64,000 bases of DNA, taken from contig NZ_CP077769.1 of assembly GCF_020386615.1 (NCBI RefSeq), positions 5,567,501-5,631,500 on the forward strand, read 5' to 3'. Position 1 is the first letter of the stretch; every line of letters begins with the position of its first letter. The notes below the pieces were generated by a model. That model did not search any database. It had not been told where the DNA came from and saw only the letters and a list, made by a program, of their open reading frames with translations. Shown here piece by piece: positions 34,648 to 43,987 of the stretch. The DNA comes from Chitinophaga pendula (GTDB lineage: Bacteria; Bacteroidota; Bacteroidia; Chitinophagales; Chitinophagaceae). Both the position numbers and the translations under genes were made by a program.

Positions 34648-35892
34648 TTATATGTCAGTGAATGTGTTTGGGGAAGCTGGTTTATTGAATTCGCCTTCAC
34701 TTTTTGCGACGACGATGGTAGCGACTCCGTTGCCGATCAGGTTGGTAATCGCTCTTGCTTCCGACATAAAGCGATCTACGCCGATGAGGATGGCGAGGCC
34801 TTCTACCGGTATTACTTTGATGATGGACAAGGTAGATGCCAGTACTATAAAGCCACTGCCGGTGATACCAGCGGCGCCTTTGGAGGTGACCATGAGGATG
34901 GCGATAACGGATAGTTGTTGTTCCAGTGTCAGGTCTACATTAAATACCTGGGCCAGGAAGATGACGGACATGGAGAGGTATATGCTGGTACCATCGAGGT
35001 TGAAGGAGTAGCCGGCGGGTATGACCAGTCCTACGACAGAGCGGCTGCAGCCATACTGTTCCAGGCGTTCCATGATGCCCGGTAATGCGGACTCGGAGGA
35101 CGAGGTTCCGAGTACCAGTAGTATTTCATGGCGGATGAACTTCAGGTAGTGCCATAGGCTAAATTTATAGATGTAGGCGACAGTTCCGAGTACCAGGGTA
35201 ATGAAGAGGAACATGGTGAGATATACGCAAAGCATCAATTTGAGCAATGGTATCAGTGCGGCGGCACCGTACGTGCTGATGGTATAAGCCATGCCACCGA
35301 AAGCGCCGAGAGGGGCTAATTTCATCACCAGTTTCAGTACGTTGAAAAACACCTCTGATAGTCTGTCGAAGGTTTGGAGGAGGGCCTGTCCTTTATCTTT
35401 CATGTGGGTGAGGCCGTATCCGAACAGGATAGCGAATACCAGTACCTGCAGGATATCTCCTTTAGCGAAGGCATCTATAGCGTTGGAAGGTACGAGGTGG
35501 AGCACGAATTGCCACCAGTCTATATGTGAGGCATCTTCTTTGATTTTGGCGACTTTAGAGACGTCTACATGAGAAAAGGCGACGCCATGTCCTGGTTTTA
35601 TGACGTTGGCGACGATGAGGCCAATGACGATGGCCAATGTAGATATGATCTCAAAGTATAGGATAGCCTTCCCTCCTACCCTGCCGACCTTTTTCATATC
35701 GCCCATACGGGCGATACCCAGGACGATGGTCAGGAAGATGATAGGGGCGATCAGCATTTTAATGAGGTTGATAAAGACTTCGCTCAATAGCTTGGCTGGT
35801 CCGGCGATGCCCGGTATGGTGAGTCCAGCGATGATACCCACGAAGATGGCGATAACGACCTGAAAATAGAGATGGTTAAATAGTTTATTCAT
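34648..35892 (-). CDS. Dicarboxylate/amino acid:cation symporter
   Basis: 414 residues from ATG 35892 (MNKLFNHLYFQVVIAIFVG); an in-frame ATG at 35928 adds 12 charged residues. Family: sodium- or proton-coupled glutamate/C4-dicarboxylate symporters (DAACS). Eight hydrophobic helices plus two hairpins are seen. Signatures: the Ser-rich hairpin GTSSSESALPGIMERL, the NLDGTSIYL substrate/cation site (NMDGT in paralogs) and MVTSKGAAGITGSGF. Substrate likely glutamate, aspartate or a C4-dicarboxylate; residues do not allow a firm choice. First gene of a symporter-SMP-30 unit. Confidence 0.93.
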   Translation of the reverse strand: MNKLFNHLYFQVVIAIFVGIIAGLTIPGIAGPAKLLSEVFINLIKMLIAPIIFLTIVLGIARMGDMKKVGRVGGKAILYFEIISTLAIVIGLIVANVIKPGHGVAFSHVDVSKVAKIKEDASHIDWWQFVLHLVPSNAIDAFAKGDILQVLVFAILFGYGLTHMKDKGQALLQTFDRLSEVFFNVLKLVMKLAPLGAFGGMAYTISTYGAAALIPLLKLMLCVYLTMFLFITLVLGTVAYIYKFSLWHYLKFIRHEILLVLGTSSSESALPGIMERLEQYGCSRSVVGLVIPAGYSFNLDGTSIYLSMSVIFLAQVFNVDLTLEQQLSVIAILMVTSKGAAGITGSGFIVLASTLSIIKVIPVEGLAILIGVDRFMSEARAITNLIGNGVATIVVAKSEGEFNKPASPNTFTDI

Positions 35893-35983
35893 ACGTTTTC
35901 TGCGATCGGCGTTCAGTGCGCCCAACATACAATATACAAAATTCCTATTGGCTGTATATATGGGGTTATTCTATCTAAAGTAG

Positions 35984-36018
35984 CAAGCCCTCCTGCATAT
36001 TACATACAGGAGGGCTTG
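35984..36018 (-). terminator. Inverted repeat after pgk, likely terminator
   Basis: Perfect 12-bp stem CAAGCCCTCCTG (35984-35995) / CAGGAGGGCTTG (36007-36018), 22 nt after the pgk stop. The T tract after it is weak, so termination efficiency is uncertain. Confidence 0.65.
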
Positions 36019-36039
36019 TTAATATTATGGATATAATTA

Positions 36040-37236
36040 TTAAGCGTTTACGGCAGCGATACCTGGCAGTTCTTTGCCCTCAAAGTATTCGAGCATGGCG
36101 CCACCGCCGGTGGACACGTAGCTTACTTTGTCGGCCAGTCCGAACTGATTTACGGCGGCTACGGAGTCTCCGCCCCCTACGAGGCTGAAAGCGCCGTTTG
36201 CGGTAGCAGCTACGATGGCATCTGCAACGCCTTTGGTGCCACCCTGGAAGGCTTTCATTTCGAATACGCCCATGGGGCCATTCCAGAGGATGGTTTTAGA
36301 ATTGCTGATCACTTCCCCGAAGAGGGTGATAGATTTCCCGGCGATATCGAGGCCCATCCAGCCGGCGGGGATGTTATCATTTGACACTACCTGGGTAGCG
36401 GCATCTGCTGCAAATTTATCTGCGGCCACGGAGTCTACGGGTAATAAGAACTGTACGCCTTTGGCTTTGGCTTTTTCGAGGAGCTCTTTGGCCAGTTCCA
36501 GTTTATCATTTTCACAGAGGGAGTTACCGATCTCTTTGCCCTGGGCTTTGAGGAAGGTGTAGGCCATACCACCACCGATGATGATATTGTCGGCTCTCTC
36601 CATAAGGTTTTCTATGATCAGTATTTTATCGCTCACTTTAGCGCCGCCGAGGATGGCAGTGAATGGCTTTTCAGCTTTGTGCATTACTTTTTCGGCGTTG
36701 TTCACTTCTGCTTCCATCAGCAGGCCGAACATACGTTCGTTTACTGGGAAGAATTTAGCGATTACGGCTGTGGAGGCATGTGCGCGGTGGGCGGTACCGA
36801 ATGCATCGTTTACGTATACATCTCCCAGTTTGGACAGGGCTTCTGCGAATGCTTCCTCCCCTTTCTCTTCCTGTTTGTGGAAGCGGAGGTTTTCGAGGAG
36901 GAGTACTTCGCCCATTTGGAGGTTGGCGGCTGCTTTTTCGGCTACTTCGCCGATACAGTCTTCTGCGAATTTAACGGTGGCGCCGTCGAGCAGTTTTACC
37001 AGGTGATTTACCAGGTGTTTGAGGGAGTATTTGTCGGTAGGGCCATCTTTAGGTCTTCCGAGGTGTGACATGAGGATTACGGCACCGCCATCCTGGAGGA
37101 TCTTTTTGATGGTGGGTACGGCAGCGCGCATACGATTATCGTCGGTGATGTCGAATGCATCGTTGAGTGGTACGTTGAAATCTACCCTTATCAGGGCTTT
37201 TTTATCTTTAAAGTTATAGTTGGAGAACTTGCTCAT
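36040..37236 (-). CDS. pgk: Phosphoglycerate kinase
   Basis: 398 residues, normal length. Glycolytic enzyme converting 1,3-bisphosphoglycerate and ADP to 3-phosphoglycerate and ATP. Signatures: RVDFNVPL (residues 17-24), [54 protein letters not shown] and GGGDSVAA in the nucleotide-binding half, with [12 protein letters not shown] near the end. It follows gap on the same strand, a common glycolytic pair; a large hairpin lies between them. Codon choice is less G/T-skewed than in neighbouring genes, as expected for high expression. Confidence 0.97.
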   Translation of the reverse strand: MSKFSNYNFKDKKALIRVDFNVPLNDAFDITDDNRMRAAVPTIKKILQDGGAVILMSHLGRPKDGPTDKYSLKHLVNHLVKLLDGATVKFAEDCIGEVAEKAAANLQMGEVLLLENLRFHKQEEKGEEAFAEALSKLGDVYVNDAFGTAHRAHASTAVIAKFFPVNERMFGLLMEAEVNNAEKVMHKAEKPFTAILGGAKVSDKILIIENLMERADNIIIGGGMAYTFLKAQGKEIGNSLCENDKLELAKELLEKAKAKGVQFLLPVDSVAADKFAADAATQVVSNDNIPAGWMGLDIAGKSITLFGEVISNSKTILWNGPMGVFEMKAFQGGTKGVADAIVAATANGAFSLVGGGDSVAAVNQFGLADKVSYVSTGGGAMLEYFEGKELPGIAAVNA

Positions 37237-37282
37237 TGTAATTGCTTGAGATAAGTGAAAGGTAGGTAGGCGATTAAAAGCG

Positions 37283-37338
37283 AAAGGTGAAATATGAGGA
37301 CCGATATAATGGTAGACCGGTCTTCACATTTCACCTTT
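37283..37338 (-). terminator. Large hairpin between gap and pgk
   Basis: AAAGGTGAAAT (37283-37293) pairs with ATTTCACCTTT (37328-37338), continuing inward with TGAGGACCG against CGGTCTTCA. In the minus direction CGCTTTTAATC follows. It ends 16 nt after the gap stop; it may terminate or attenuate transcription into pgk, or act as a processing site. Confidence 0.65.
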
Positions 37339-37353
37339 TCTTGGCGGCAGCCA

Positions 37354-38370
37354 TTATTTGCTGATCAGGCCGGCGAAATATTTAACGGTACGTACCAGCT
37401 GGGATACGTAGCTCATTTCGTTATCGTACCAGGAAACTGTTTTTACCAGTTGGAGGTCTCCGGTTGTTTGTACGCGGGTTTGTGTACCATCGAACAGGGA
37501 TCCGAAGTGGCTACCGATGATGTCGCTGCTTACGATTTCATCTTCTGTGTATCCGAAGGATTCGTTAGCGGCTTCTTTCATAGCGGCGTTGATTTCTTCT
37601 ACGGATACTTTTTTGCTCAGTACGGAGGTCAGTTCTGTGAGGGAGCCGGTGATGGTTGGAACGCGTTGTGCGCTACCATCGAGTTTACCTTTCAGATCTG
37701 GCAGAACGAGGCCGATTGCTTTAGCGGCGCCTGTGCTGTTAGGCACGATGTTGGCGGCTGCGGCGCGGGCACGGCGGAGGTCACCTTTAGCATGAGGAGC
37801 ATCCAGGGTATTCTGGTCGTTCGTGTATGCGTGGATGGTTGTCATGAGGCCGGAAACGATACCGAATTTGTCGTTCAGTACTTTAGCCATTGGGGCGAGA
37901 CAGTTAGTGGTGCAGGAAGCGCAGGAGATAACTGTTTCGCTACCATCGAGGATTTCGTGGTTGACATTGAAAACGATGGTTTTCAGGTCGCCGGTAGCCG
38001 GAGCGGAGATTACTACGCGTTTAGCGCCAGCGGTGATGTGAGCGGCGGCTTTATCTTTGTCGGTAAAGAAGCCGGTACATTCGATCACCACGTCGATTTC
38101 GTGTTCTTTCCAGGGAATCTGGGAAGGATCTTTTTGAGCGTATATTTTAACTTCTTCTCCACTTACAGAGATAGAATTTTCAGTATGTGTAACCTCGGCA
38201 TCAAATCTACCCTGGGCAGAATCGTACTTTAACAGATGTGCCAAAACTTTGGGGCTGGTCAGGTCGTTGATTGCCACCACATCGATTCCAGGCATTTTAT
38301 AGATCTGGCGGTAAACCAAACGGCCGATACGACCGAAACCATTAATACCAATTTTAAGAGTAGTACCCAT
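37354..38370 (-). CDS. gap: Glyceraldehyde-3-phosphate dehydrogenase, type I
   Basis: 338 residues. NAD-binding [15 protein letters not shown] (residues 8-22), catalytic Cys in [13 protein letters not shown] (about residue 154), His-containing [10 protein letters not shown], and [14 protein letters not shown] near the C-terminus. Oxidises glyceraldehyde-3-phosphate to 1,3-bisphosphoglycerate; together with the downstream pgk it forms the lower-glycolysis pair. The tRNA-Glu transcription unit diverges from it. Confidence 0.97.
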   Translation of the reverse strand: MGTTLKIGINGFGRIGRLVYRQIYKMPGIDVVAINDLTSPKVLAHLLKYDSAQGRFDAEVTHTENSISVSGEEVKIYAQKDPSQIPWKEHEIDVVIECTGFFTDKDKAAAHITAGAKRVVISAPATGDLKTIVFNVNHEILDGSETVISCASCTTNCLAPMAKVLNDKFGIVSGLMTTIHAYTNDQNTLDAPHAKGDLRRARAAAANIVPNSTGAAKAIGLVLPDLKGKLDGSAQRVPTITGSLTELTSVLSKKVSVEEINAAMKEAANESFGYTEDEIVSSDIIGSHFGSLFDGTQTRVQTTGDLQLVKTVSWYDNEMSYVSQLVRTVKYFAGLISK

Positions 38371-38463
38371 TTTACACTGTGATTTGAGATGATAAAAATT
38401 GAGTAGCGAATTTACACACGATAGTGTTATTTTTCAATAGAATTTTGCGTTAAGTAAATTTTT

Positions 38464-38494
38464 TTTGGAATTACGGAAACAGGTATTACCTTTG
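38464..38494 (+). promoter_or_regulatory. Promoter of the tRNA-Glu unit
   Basis: TTTG (38464-38467), exactly 19 nt, TACCTTTG (38487-38494): a perfect match to the Bacteroidota consensus. Predicted start about 38500, 13 nt before the first tRNA. Confidence 0.8.
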
Positions 38495-38512
38495 CAATCC
38501 CAATAAACAACC

Positions 38513-38584
38513 GCCGCGTTGGTCAAGGGGTCAAGACGCCTCCCTTTCACGGAGGAATCACGGGTTCGATTCCCGTACGCGGTA
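38513..38584 (+). tRNA. tRNA-Glu (anticodon TTC), copy 1
   Basis: 72 nt, no encoded CCA. Acceptor GCCGCGT pairs with ACGCGGT (G-U closing pair), anticodon arm CCTCC-CTTTCAC-GGAGG with TTC anticodon, T arm ACGGG-TTCGATT-CCCGT. Cloverleaf complete. Confidence 0.95.
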
Positions 38585-38644
38585 CAAAGGAGAAAACCTT
38601 TCAAATCGAAATATTCAAACGGAGCTCCAGGCGAAATTTTATTC

Positions 38645-38716
38645 GCCGCGTTGGTCAAGGGGTCAAGACGCCTCCCTTTCACGGAGGAATCACGGGTTCG
38701 ATTCCCGTACGCGGTA
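38645..38716 (+). tRNA. tRNA-Glu (anticodon TTC), copy 2
   Basis: Identical in sequence to the copy at 38513, offset by 132 nt, so a tandem duplication cotranscribed from the same promoter and ended by the terminator at 38727-38762. Same TTC anticodon and arms, CCA not encoded. Confidence 0.95.
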
Positions 38717-38726
38717 CGAAAGAAGA

Positions 38727-38762
38727 CGGCAACGATACGAAAGTATTGTTGCCGTTTTTGTT
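38727..38762 (+). terminator. Terminator of the tRNA-Glu unit
   Basis: CGGCAACGATAC (38727-38738), loop GAAA, GTATTGTTGCCG (38743-38754, one G-U), then TTTTTGTTTT. Confidence 0.88.
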
Positions 38763-38944
38763 TTGTGGTACTTCATGCGCCAGTTGGGTGATGGAGAGGA
38801 AGAGTTCGGGAACCAGTTGGAAACCCGGTATCTGTCAGTAAGATACTGGCGTTTACATCCGCTGTTTCACTATCTACCATCTGTTACATCAGAAATCCGG
38901 TAATGTCGCCGTTTTCATTCACTTATTCATCGTAACTTTCCGCT

Positions 38945-39316
38945 ATGACTACATTACCAGAGAACGTACGTGCACTGAATGACCTTATTACCAACAATGA
39001 AACGCTAAAGGCAATGGAGTTATTCTATGCACATGATGTACAGATGCAGGAAAATGAGGATGGTCCAAGAAAAGGAAAAGATGCCTGTATGGAATACGAG
39101 AAAATGCTGCTTGACATGTTCGATATCCACAGCATACTGATAGACCAGGCAATTGATGAAAAGAGAAATGTAGTTTTCAGTGAATGGGAGATGACAATCA
39201 CCAATAAGGAAACGACGAAATCAAGTAAGCGGACACAGGTATCTGTACAACATTGGCACGGCGGACTTATAGAAAGTGAGAAGTTCTATTACAACAGAGC
39301 GCCGCAAAAATTATAA
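38945..39316 (+). CDS. SnoaL-like (NTF2-fold) small protein
   Basis: 123 residues, cytoplasmic. LNDLITNNETLKAMELFYAHDVQMQENEDGPRKGKDAC matches the start of SnoaL-like/NTF2-fold proteins (helix-helix, then an E-rich strand with G-K-x-A). The later strands VFSEWEMTIT and RTQVSVQHWHGGLIESEKFYYN also fit. Such folds bind small ligands or act as isomerases/cyclases; no specific activity can be given. Codon use is AT-richer (gaa, aaa, tta) than in neighbouring plus-strand genes, and the gene stands alone beside tandem tRNAs, so recent acquisition is possible. Confidence 0.75.
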   Translation: MTTLPENVRALNDLITNNETLKAMELFYAHDVQMQENEDGPRKGKDACMEYEKMLLDMFDIHSILIDQAIDEKRNVVFSEWEMTITNKETTKSSKRTQVSVQHWHGGLIESEKFYYNRAPQKL

Positions 39317-39715
39317 GATCTTTCTAACCTCATATGGGAGCAAAGGCTTATCTGCTGCCTATCTTTCGAGTTTTCCCGGATTCTCGCTGATAAATAACCT
39401 ACTGAGCATGTCTTTTCTTTTGTAAAAATTCCCAGCCAGGCAATTAATTATAAAATCAACATACGATCTGCTTTACCATTAACATCAGTTATCCCTGCTA
39501 TAGCTTACTAATACAATGAGGTATGGCAACTGTCACCATACGATTGACCACATATTTGTGGCCATTGTAATCAACCAATACAAATCATTTGCTACCTGCT
39601 CCATCTTCTCCTGAATGGAACATCACTATGGTTATGCAAACATTATAATGGGAATGTTTATAGCTTTTAGGGCCAATCTTCTTTTCAGCAGGTATGGTTA
39701 CAATTTTTTGAGTTA

Positions 39716-39889
39716 TTGATTTTATTATGTTTTATACTTGGAACCGGTATGTTAATCTTTTCGGTCTTCGCCATTATTGAAGGATTAACAACTAAGTCTG
39801 ATGAACATTTCGGGCATTATGGCTATGCTATAGTTCATCTGGGCAATCGGGCAATTCTTCGATCAGTTGATATAAAGTCAACTTGCTAA
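39716..39889 (+). CDS. Possible small membrane protein or gene relic
   Basis: 57 codons from a TTG (39716), or 46 from the ATG at 39749, ending at TAA 39887-39889. The N-terminal half is one hydrophobic helix (LLCFILGTGMLIFSVFAIIEG); the C-terminal half is polar with DEHFGHYGYAIVHLGNRAIL. No homologue is recognised, and no promoter or ribosome-binding site is clear, so it may be a remnant of a larger gene. Confidence 0.2.
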   Translation: MILLCFILGTGMLIFSVFAIIEGLTTKSDEHFGHYGYAIVHLGNRAILRSVDIKSTC

Positions 39890-39917
39890 TGGGATATTGA
39901 ATACGGCAGTGATAAGC

Positions 39918-39950
39918 AACAGCGGCTATCCAGATGGACAGCCGCTGTTG
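39918..39950 (-). terminator. Inverted repeat after the amylase gene
   Basis: CAACAGCGGCT (39918-39928) pairs perfectly with AGCCGCTGTTG (39940-39950), 24 nt after the amylase stop. The following tract on the minus strand has few T, so it is a weak or non-canonical terminator. Confidence 0.55.
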
Positions 39951-39973
39951 CATTTGTGACTTTTATAAGGCTA

Positions 39974-42328
39974 TTACTTGCTTACCATAATCATTTTCCT
40001 GAAGGTGGCCTGGTCTGCTTTAATCAGGCAGATATAGGTGCCAGCGGGTGCTGCGGAGCAGTTCCAGTTCAAGGTTACTCTTCCTGCTTCGCGGTTACCA
40101 CGATACAAGGTAGTGATCTCTTTACCAGACATATCGAATATGGCCACTGATACGGCGGCAGGTTTATTCAGCTGGAAGTTGATATCAGCCCTGGTGGTGG
40201 TTGGGTTAGGGAAGATACTAACACCCTCCTTGATATAGGTATCGTTCATTACCTTATTCATTACTTCTACCGGTTGTGCGCTGACCATCAGGGCTTGCGG
40301 ATTTACATAGTCTGTAGCTTTCACATATACTCTGTATCCTCTGGCGGGAGCTGACAGGAATACGCGGCCATCCGCCTGTACGGTCACGGTATCCTGGCCA
40401 TTGGCGGCGTTCACCAGTTTCTTTCCTGCGAGGTTCTCATATCCGGCCGGTGAGGAGTCTATCCATAGCCCTTTTGTATTGGTGCCATGGTTATTCAATA
40501 CAACGATACCGCCACCTTTGGTACCGTTGCCTTGTCTGCGGGCAATGTATACATTATAGGTATCACCGGAAGGTACGGGATTGCCGCTTTGGCTCAATAC
40601 GGACAGTCCGCCGCCGAGGTATGTTTTACGTATATAGATCAACGTGTTAATATCTGTACGAAGGGAAGCGGGGGCTGTTACTGATACTGCTGCATTTGCG
40701 GCATCTTCCTGCTTAACACCATAGTAATGCGGATAGAATATACAAGGGCGTCCCTGGTGGGTAAGCATGTAGGCGTATGCCATTCTAAAATCTTTGGTGA
40801 CCCATTTATCGTGTTCTTTTCCGGTGTCATGATTGTCGACAAAGGTTACTACGGAGGAATCTGGCAGGTTATTACCATCGGAGGTGCGTATGAGGCCTGC
40901 GTTATTCAGCCAGGCCATATTATAGCTGGACTCTGTGCCATTACACATGTCTGTGAGTGTGGACTTCAGCGGGAAGTCAAAACCTGTTGCTACGGCACCA
41001 TTTGTTTTCAGGGTATTTACCCAGTTTTTGATCCTGAAACCGGAGCCCCAGTATTCTCCTACGATGAAACGTTGTTTATTATTCAGTTTGGGCAGGTTCT
41101 TGATCCAATCGGCAGCGAATGTCTCCTGGTATCCTCTTACAAAATCGAGGCGGAAACCGTCAAAGCCAATTGTGCTGGCCAGCCATGCTCCCCAGGTTTT
41201 CAGGCGGGATTGTACGGTGGTATTGAAGGTATTAAAATCATTTCCGAAGAACTTGGTATTGGTAATGATCTCATCGCTTCCTGGGCCACCTAACCAGTCA
41301 TTTGCATCGGACGGATGAAAATGGCTGTAGTTCCAGGAGTAGTTTTGTTCTCCTGTTCCGGTGTGATTAACATAGGTGATGCCGGTATTTGTTCTTGCTT
41401 GCAGGGTGGTGCTGGCGAGGTTAGCGGTATTGTACCAAATTGCTACTGGATAATAGCCATTGGTTTGGTCTGCCCATTCCCATTTGAAAGGGTTGCTTAG
41501 TTCTTTGCGTGAGGTCAGTTTAATAACGATGTTGGCAGCTGTTGTGACGGTCACTTTGAACTCATCGATGTCGGATGTGTTGCTGATGTGTGCGCGAACG
41601 GTATGTCCGGAGCCCGGGAAGTTATTCGTTTGACCATTTCCGTTATTTGGTTCAAATTCCCAGAAGTTGTTATCTACTGTTGGTGCACCTGTCCAATTGA
41701 TATTGACGTCGTATCCTCTTTCGCTTTCTGCGGCTCCCCAGTTGAGGTTATATCCTTTGATCTGGATGTAGTAATCTCCGGGTTGTGCGTTGGGGATTAC
41801 CCATTTCACCTCATTGGTAGGGAAGGCGGTGTTAGCGCCATTGTGTGCTTCGCCGAATACATATGCTTTTACGGCGGGGTTAACTTCTTCATTTTCATCT
41901 CCGGAATAGACGTGGTTGAGGATGATATCGGCGTAGACGTCTATGCGGGGTGCGATATGCATTTCATTCAACATATTGACCAGTTCCTGTTTGCTGCCGA
42001 AGCGGGTTTCGGTGGAGCCTTTCTGCAGGTAGTTGCCCAGGTCGTAGTGATCATACACGCCGTATCCCATGTCGGTGATCCCCCAATTTCCTTTTGAGGG
42101 GGCGGGTACCCATATACCGGTGATGCCTGCTGATTTGAGTTCTGCGGCTTTACCGCGGAGGTTATCCCACCAGGTGCCATTTTTGGCGGCTTCGTTTACG
42201 GGGACATTCCAGTAAAAGGCCTGCATCATGACATCGTTCTGGGCGCGGGTGGTGGTCGCCGCTGCCGTCAGGAGGCTTAATATGCAAAGGCCTCTCTTTA
42301 GATAATGTGAGTAGAGATTACATTTCAT
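39974..42328 (-). CDS. Secreted GH13 alpha-amylase with inserted beta domain and type IX secretion tail
   Basis: 784 residues. Signal peptide to about 29 (TTTRAQND). The GH13 barrel shows GITGIWVPAPSKGNWGITDMGYGVYDHYDLG, the nucleophile block GFDGFRLDFVRGY (about residue 392), acid/base VGEYWGSGF (about 424) and FVDNHDTGKEHD (about 499). Between about 165 and 320 a beta-rich insertion interrupts the barrel; WEFEPNNGNGQTN and SDIDEFKVTV match pre-peptidase C-terminal (PPC)-like domains, where acidic EPNN and a D-x-D strand are typical. The last ~75 residues (FPNPTTTRADINFQL, IFDMSGKEI, APAGTYICLIKADQ) are a type A T9SS sorting domain, so it is exported through the outer membrane and hydrolyses alpha-1,4-glucans outside. 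No starch-binding SusCD genes are nearby. Confidence 0.92.
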   Translation of the reverse strand: MKCNLYSHYLKRGLCILSLLTAAATTTRAQNDVMMQAFYWNVPVNEAAKNGTWWDNLRGKAAELKSAGITGIWVPAPSKGNWGITDMGYGVYDHYDLGNYLQKGSTETRFGSKQELVNMLNEMHIAPRIDVYADIILNHVYSGDENEEVNPAVKAYVFGEAHNGANTAFPTNEVKWVIPNAQPGDYYIQIKGYNLNWGAAESERGYDVNINWTGAPTVDNNFWEFEPNNGNGQTNNFPGSGHTVRAHISNTSDIDEFKVTVTTAANIVIKLTSRKELSNPFKWEWADQTNGYYPVAIWYNTANLASTTLQARTNTGITYVNHTGTGEQNYSWNYSHFHPSDANDWLGGPGSDEIITNTKFFGNDFNTFNTTVQSRLKTWGAWLASTIGFDGFRLDFVRGYQETFAADWIKNLPKLNNKQRFIVGEYWGSGFRIKNWVNTLKTNGAVATGFDFPLKSTLTDMCNGTESSYNMAWLNNAGLIRTSDGNNLPDSSVVTFVDNHDTGKEHDKWVTKDFRMAYAYMLTHQGRPCIFYPHYYGVKQEDAANAAVSVTAPASLRTDINTLIYIRKTYLGGGLSVLSQSGNPVPSGDTYNVYIARRQGNGTKGGGIVVLNNHGTNTKGLWIDSSPAGYENLAGKKLVNAANGQDTVTVQADGRVFLSAPARGYRVYVKATDYVNPQALMVSAQPVEVMNKVMNDTYIKEGVSIFPNPTTTRADINFQLNKPAAVSVAIFDMSGKEITTLYRGNREAGRVTLNWNCSAAPAGTYICLIKADQATFRKMIMVSK

Positions 42329-42571
42329 ACGTGGGTCTATTTAATAGTTGTGATAACTGTATTGGCAGTTGCTTACTGGTTGATTGGACGATCGGGTAAC
42401 GATATGATCCGGGTCATTCTTTCATTCCGGGAACGTTCCCGAAAATAATAAAAAAGGGTCATATCACACTAAAAATTATTCGGGATGGCAGAAGTGGTTG
42501 GTGGTGTAACAATTTGATATTTTAATTTTGCCGGATATTTTGTCTATTTTTTCGACTGATTAAGTTTGCTT

Positions 42572-43987
42572 ATGAATAGAAGAATACTACTGTACCTGTT
42601 GATCATTGGTGTATTTGGCGGATTAAGCTGGTGGATTATCAGGGAAGGGCAGCATTTGCCTTTTAAGGCGTTAGTGCCGCCATCCCATGCCACTCTTTTG
42701 GGAGGTTCTTTCAATTGGCGTCAGTTATTCGATAATGTAAAACATCCCCTTAGTATTTTATTGATACAGGTAATCGTGATCATGCTGGCCTCCCGCTTTT
42801 TCAGTTGGCTGGCGGGTACTATACGTCAACCGGCGGTGGTAGGTGAAGTGGTGGCGGGTATTTGTTTGGGGCCTTCTTTACTTGGCTGGCTGGCGCCGGA
42901 TGTATTCGCTTTTTTATTTCCGTCGCAAGGGCTTAGTTCGTTACAGTTCCTGAGTCAGATAGGGCTTACCTTTTTCATGTTTGTGATCGGGATGGAGTTG
43001 GATACGCATCAGGTGAAGACGAAGGCGCATGATGCTATTATGATCAGTCATGTCAGTATTGTGTTTCCATTTTTCCTGGGCATTACGCTTTCTTATTTCT
43101 TATTCAACCGGTTTGCGCCGGCTAATGTCAGCTTTTTATCTTTTTCGCTGTTCATGGGTATTGCGATGAGCATTACGGCGTTTCCGGTGCTTGCGCGTAT
43201 TGTGCAGGAGCGGAAGCTGGGAGGTACGCCATTGGGAATCCTGGCTATTACCTGTGCGGCGGCGGATGATGTGACGGCCTGGTGTATCCTGGCGGTAGTA
43301 GTAGCGATTGTAAAGGCCAGTGGTTTGTGGAGTGCGGCGGTGACGATTGTATTGGCGCTGGTATTTGTGGTGGCGATGATAAAATGGGTGAAGCCATGGT
43401 TACAGCGTACGGAGCAGCGTTTAAGTGCCAAGGGAGGAGATAAGGCAGTTATTTCGCTGATTTTCCTGGTGTTGCTGGCATCTGCCTGTGTCGCGGAGAT
43501 CATAGGTATACATGCTCTTTTTGGTGCATTCCTGGCCGGGGTGATTATGCCTGATAAGGTAGAGATCAAACATAAGTTGACTGATAAGGTGGAGGACATC
43601 AGTGTGTTGGTGTTGTTACCGATCTTTTTTGCTTTTACTGGTTTAAGGACGCATATCGGATTATTATCCCAGGGGCATTTGTGGACTGTTTTCGGGCTGG
43701 TGATGCTGGTAGCGGTGGGTGGTAAGTTAGGAGGCAGTACTATTACGGCCAAGCTGGTAGGTCAAAACTGGACGGATGCGCTTGCTATTGGAGCTTTGAT
43801 GAATACGCGGGGGTTGATGGAGTTAATTGTACTGAACATTGGTTATGATCTGGGGATATTGTCTCCTGAGATCTTTGCTATATTGGTGTTGATGGCAATA
43901 GCTACTACCTTTATGACGGGGCCATTACTGGATCTGGTGGATCGCTTGGGTAGTGCGCAGATGAGTCATAGCCGTTCTTCTTTATAG
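42572..43987 (+). CDS. Monovalent cation:proton antiporter (CPA2/Kef type)
   Basis: 471 residues from ATG 42572. Twelve or more hydrophobic helices. Signatures: RQPAVVGEVVAGICLGPSLLGW (helix 2 of Na+/H+ exchanger fold), LSQIGLTFFMFVIGMELD, AADDVTAWCILAVVVA (the DD motif that binds cation and proton, near residue 230) and FFAFTGLRTHIGLL. No C-terminal TrkA/RCK domain, so a minimal CPA2 exchanger for K+ or Na+ against protons at the cytoplasmic membrane. A -7-like TAATTTTG (42523-42530) precedes it. Confidence 0.92.
   Translation: MNRRILLYLLIIGVFGGLSWWIIREGQHLPFKALVPPSHATLLGGSFNWRQLFDNVKHPLSILLIQVIVIMLASRFFSWLAGTIRQPAVVGEVVAGICLGPSLLGWLAPDVFAFLFPSQGLSSLQFLSQIGLTFFMFVIGMELDTHQVKTKAHDAIMISHVSIVFPFFLGITLSYFLFNRFAPANVSFLSFSLFMGIAMSITAFPVLARIVQERKLGGTPLGILAITCAAADDVTAWCILAVVVAIVKASGLWSAAVTIVLALVFVVAMIKWVKPWLQRTEQRLSAKGGDKAVISLIFLVLLASACVAEIIGIHALFGAFLAGVIMPDKVEIKHKLTDKVEDISVLVLLPIFFAFTGLRTHIGLLSQGHLWTVFGLVMLVAVGGKLGGSTITAKLVGQNWTDALAIGALMNTRGLMELIVLNIGYDLGILSPEIFAILVLMAIATTFMTGPLLDLVDRLGSAQMSHSRSSL

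Larger units (their letters stand above)
39317..39973. other. AT-rich intergenic region with a small relic-like ORF
   Basis: About 650 nt between the SnoaL-like gene and amylase, AT-rich, without the G/T bias of the plus strand seen elsewhere. It contains one small ORF (39716-39889), an inverted repeat near the amylase stop (39918-39950), and nothing else recognisable. Confidence 0.55.

Noticed and set aside
38434..38791. ORFs on both strands reading through the tRNA-Glu genes (such as one with KGRRLDPLTNA repeats)
   Set aside because: They are translations of the tRNA sequences themselves, a common artefact; the repeats come from the duplication of the tRNA.
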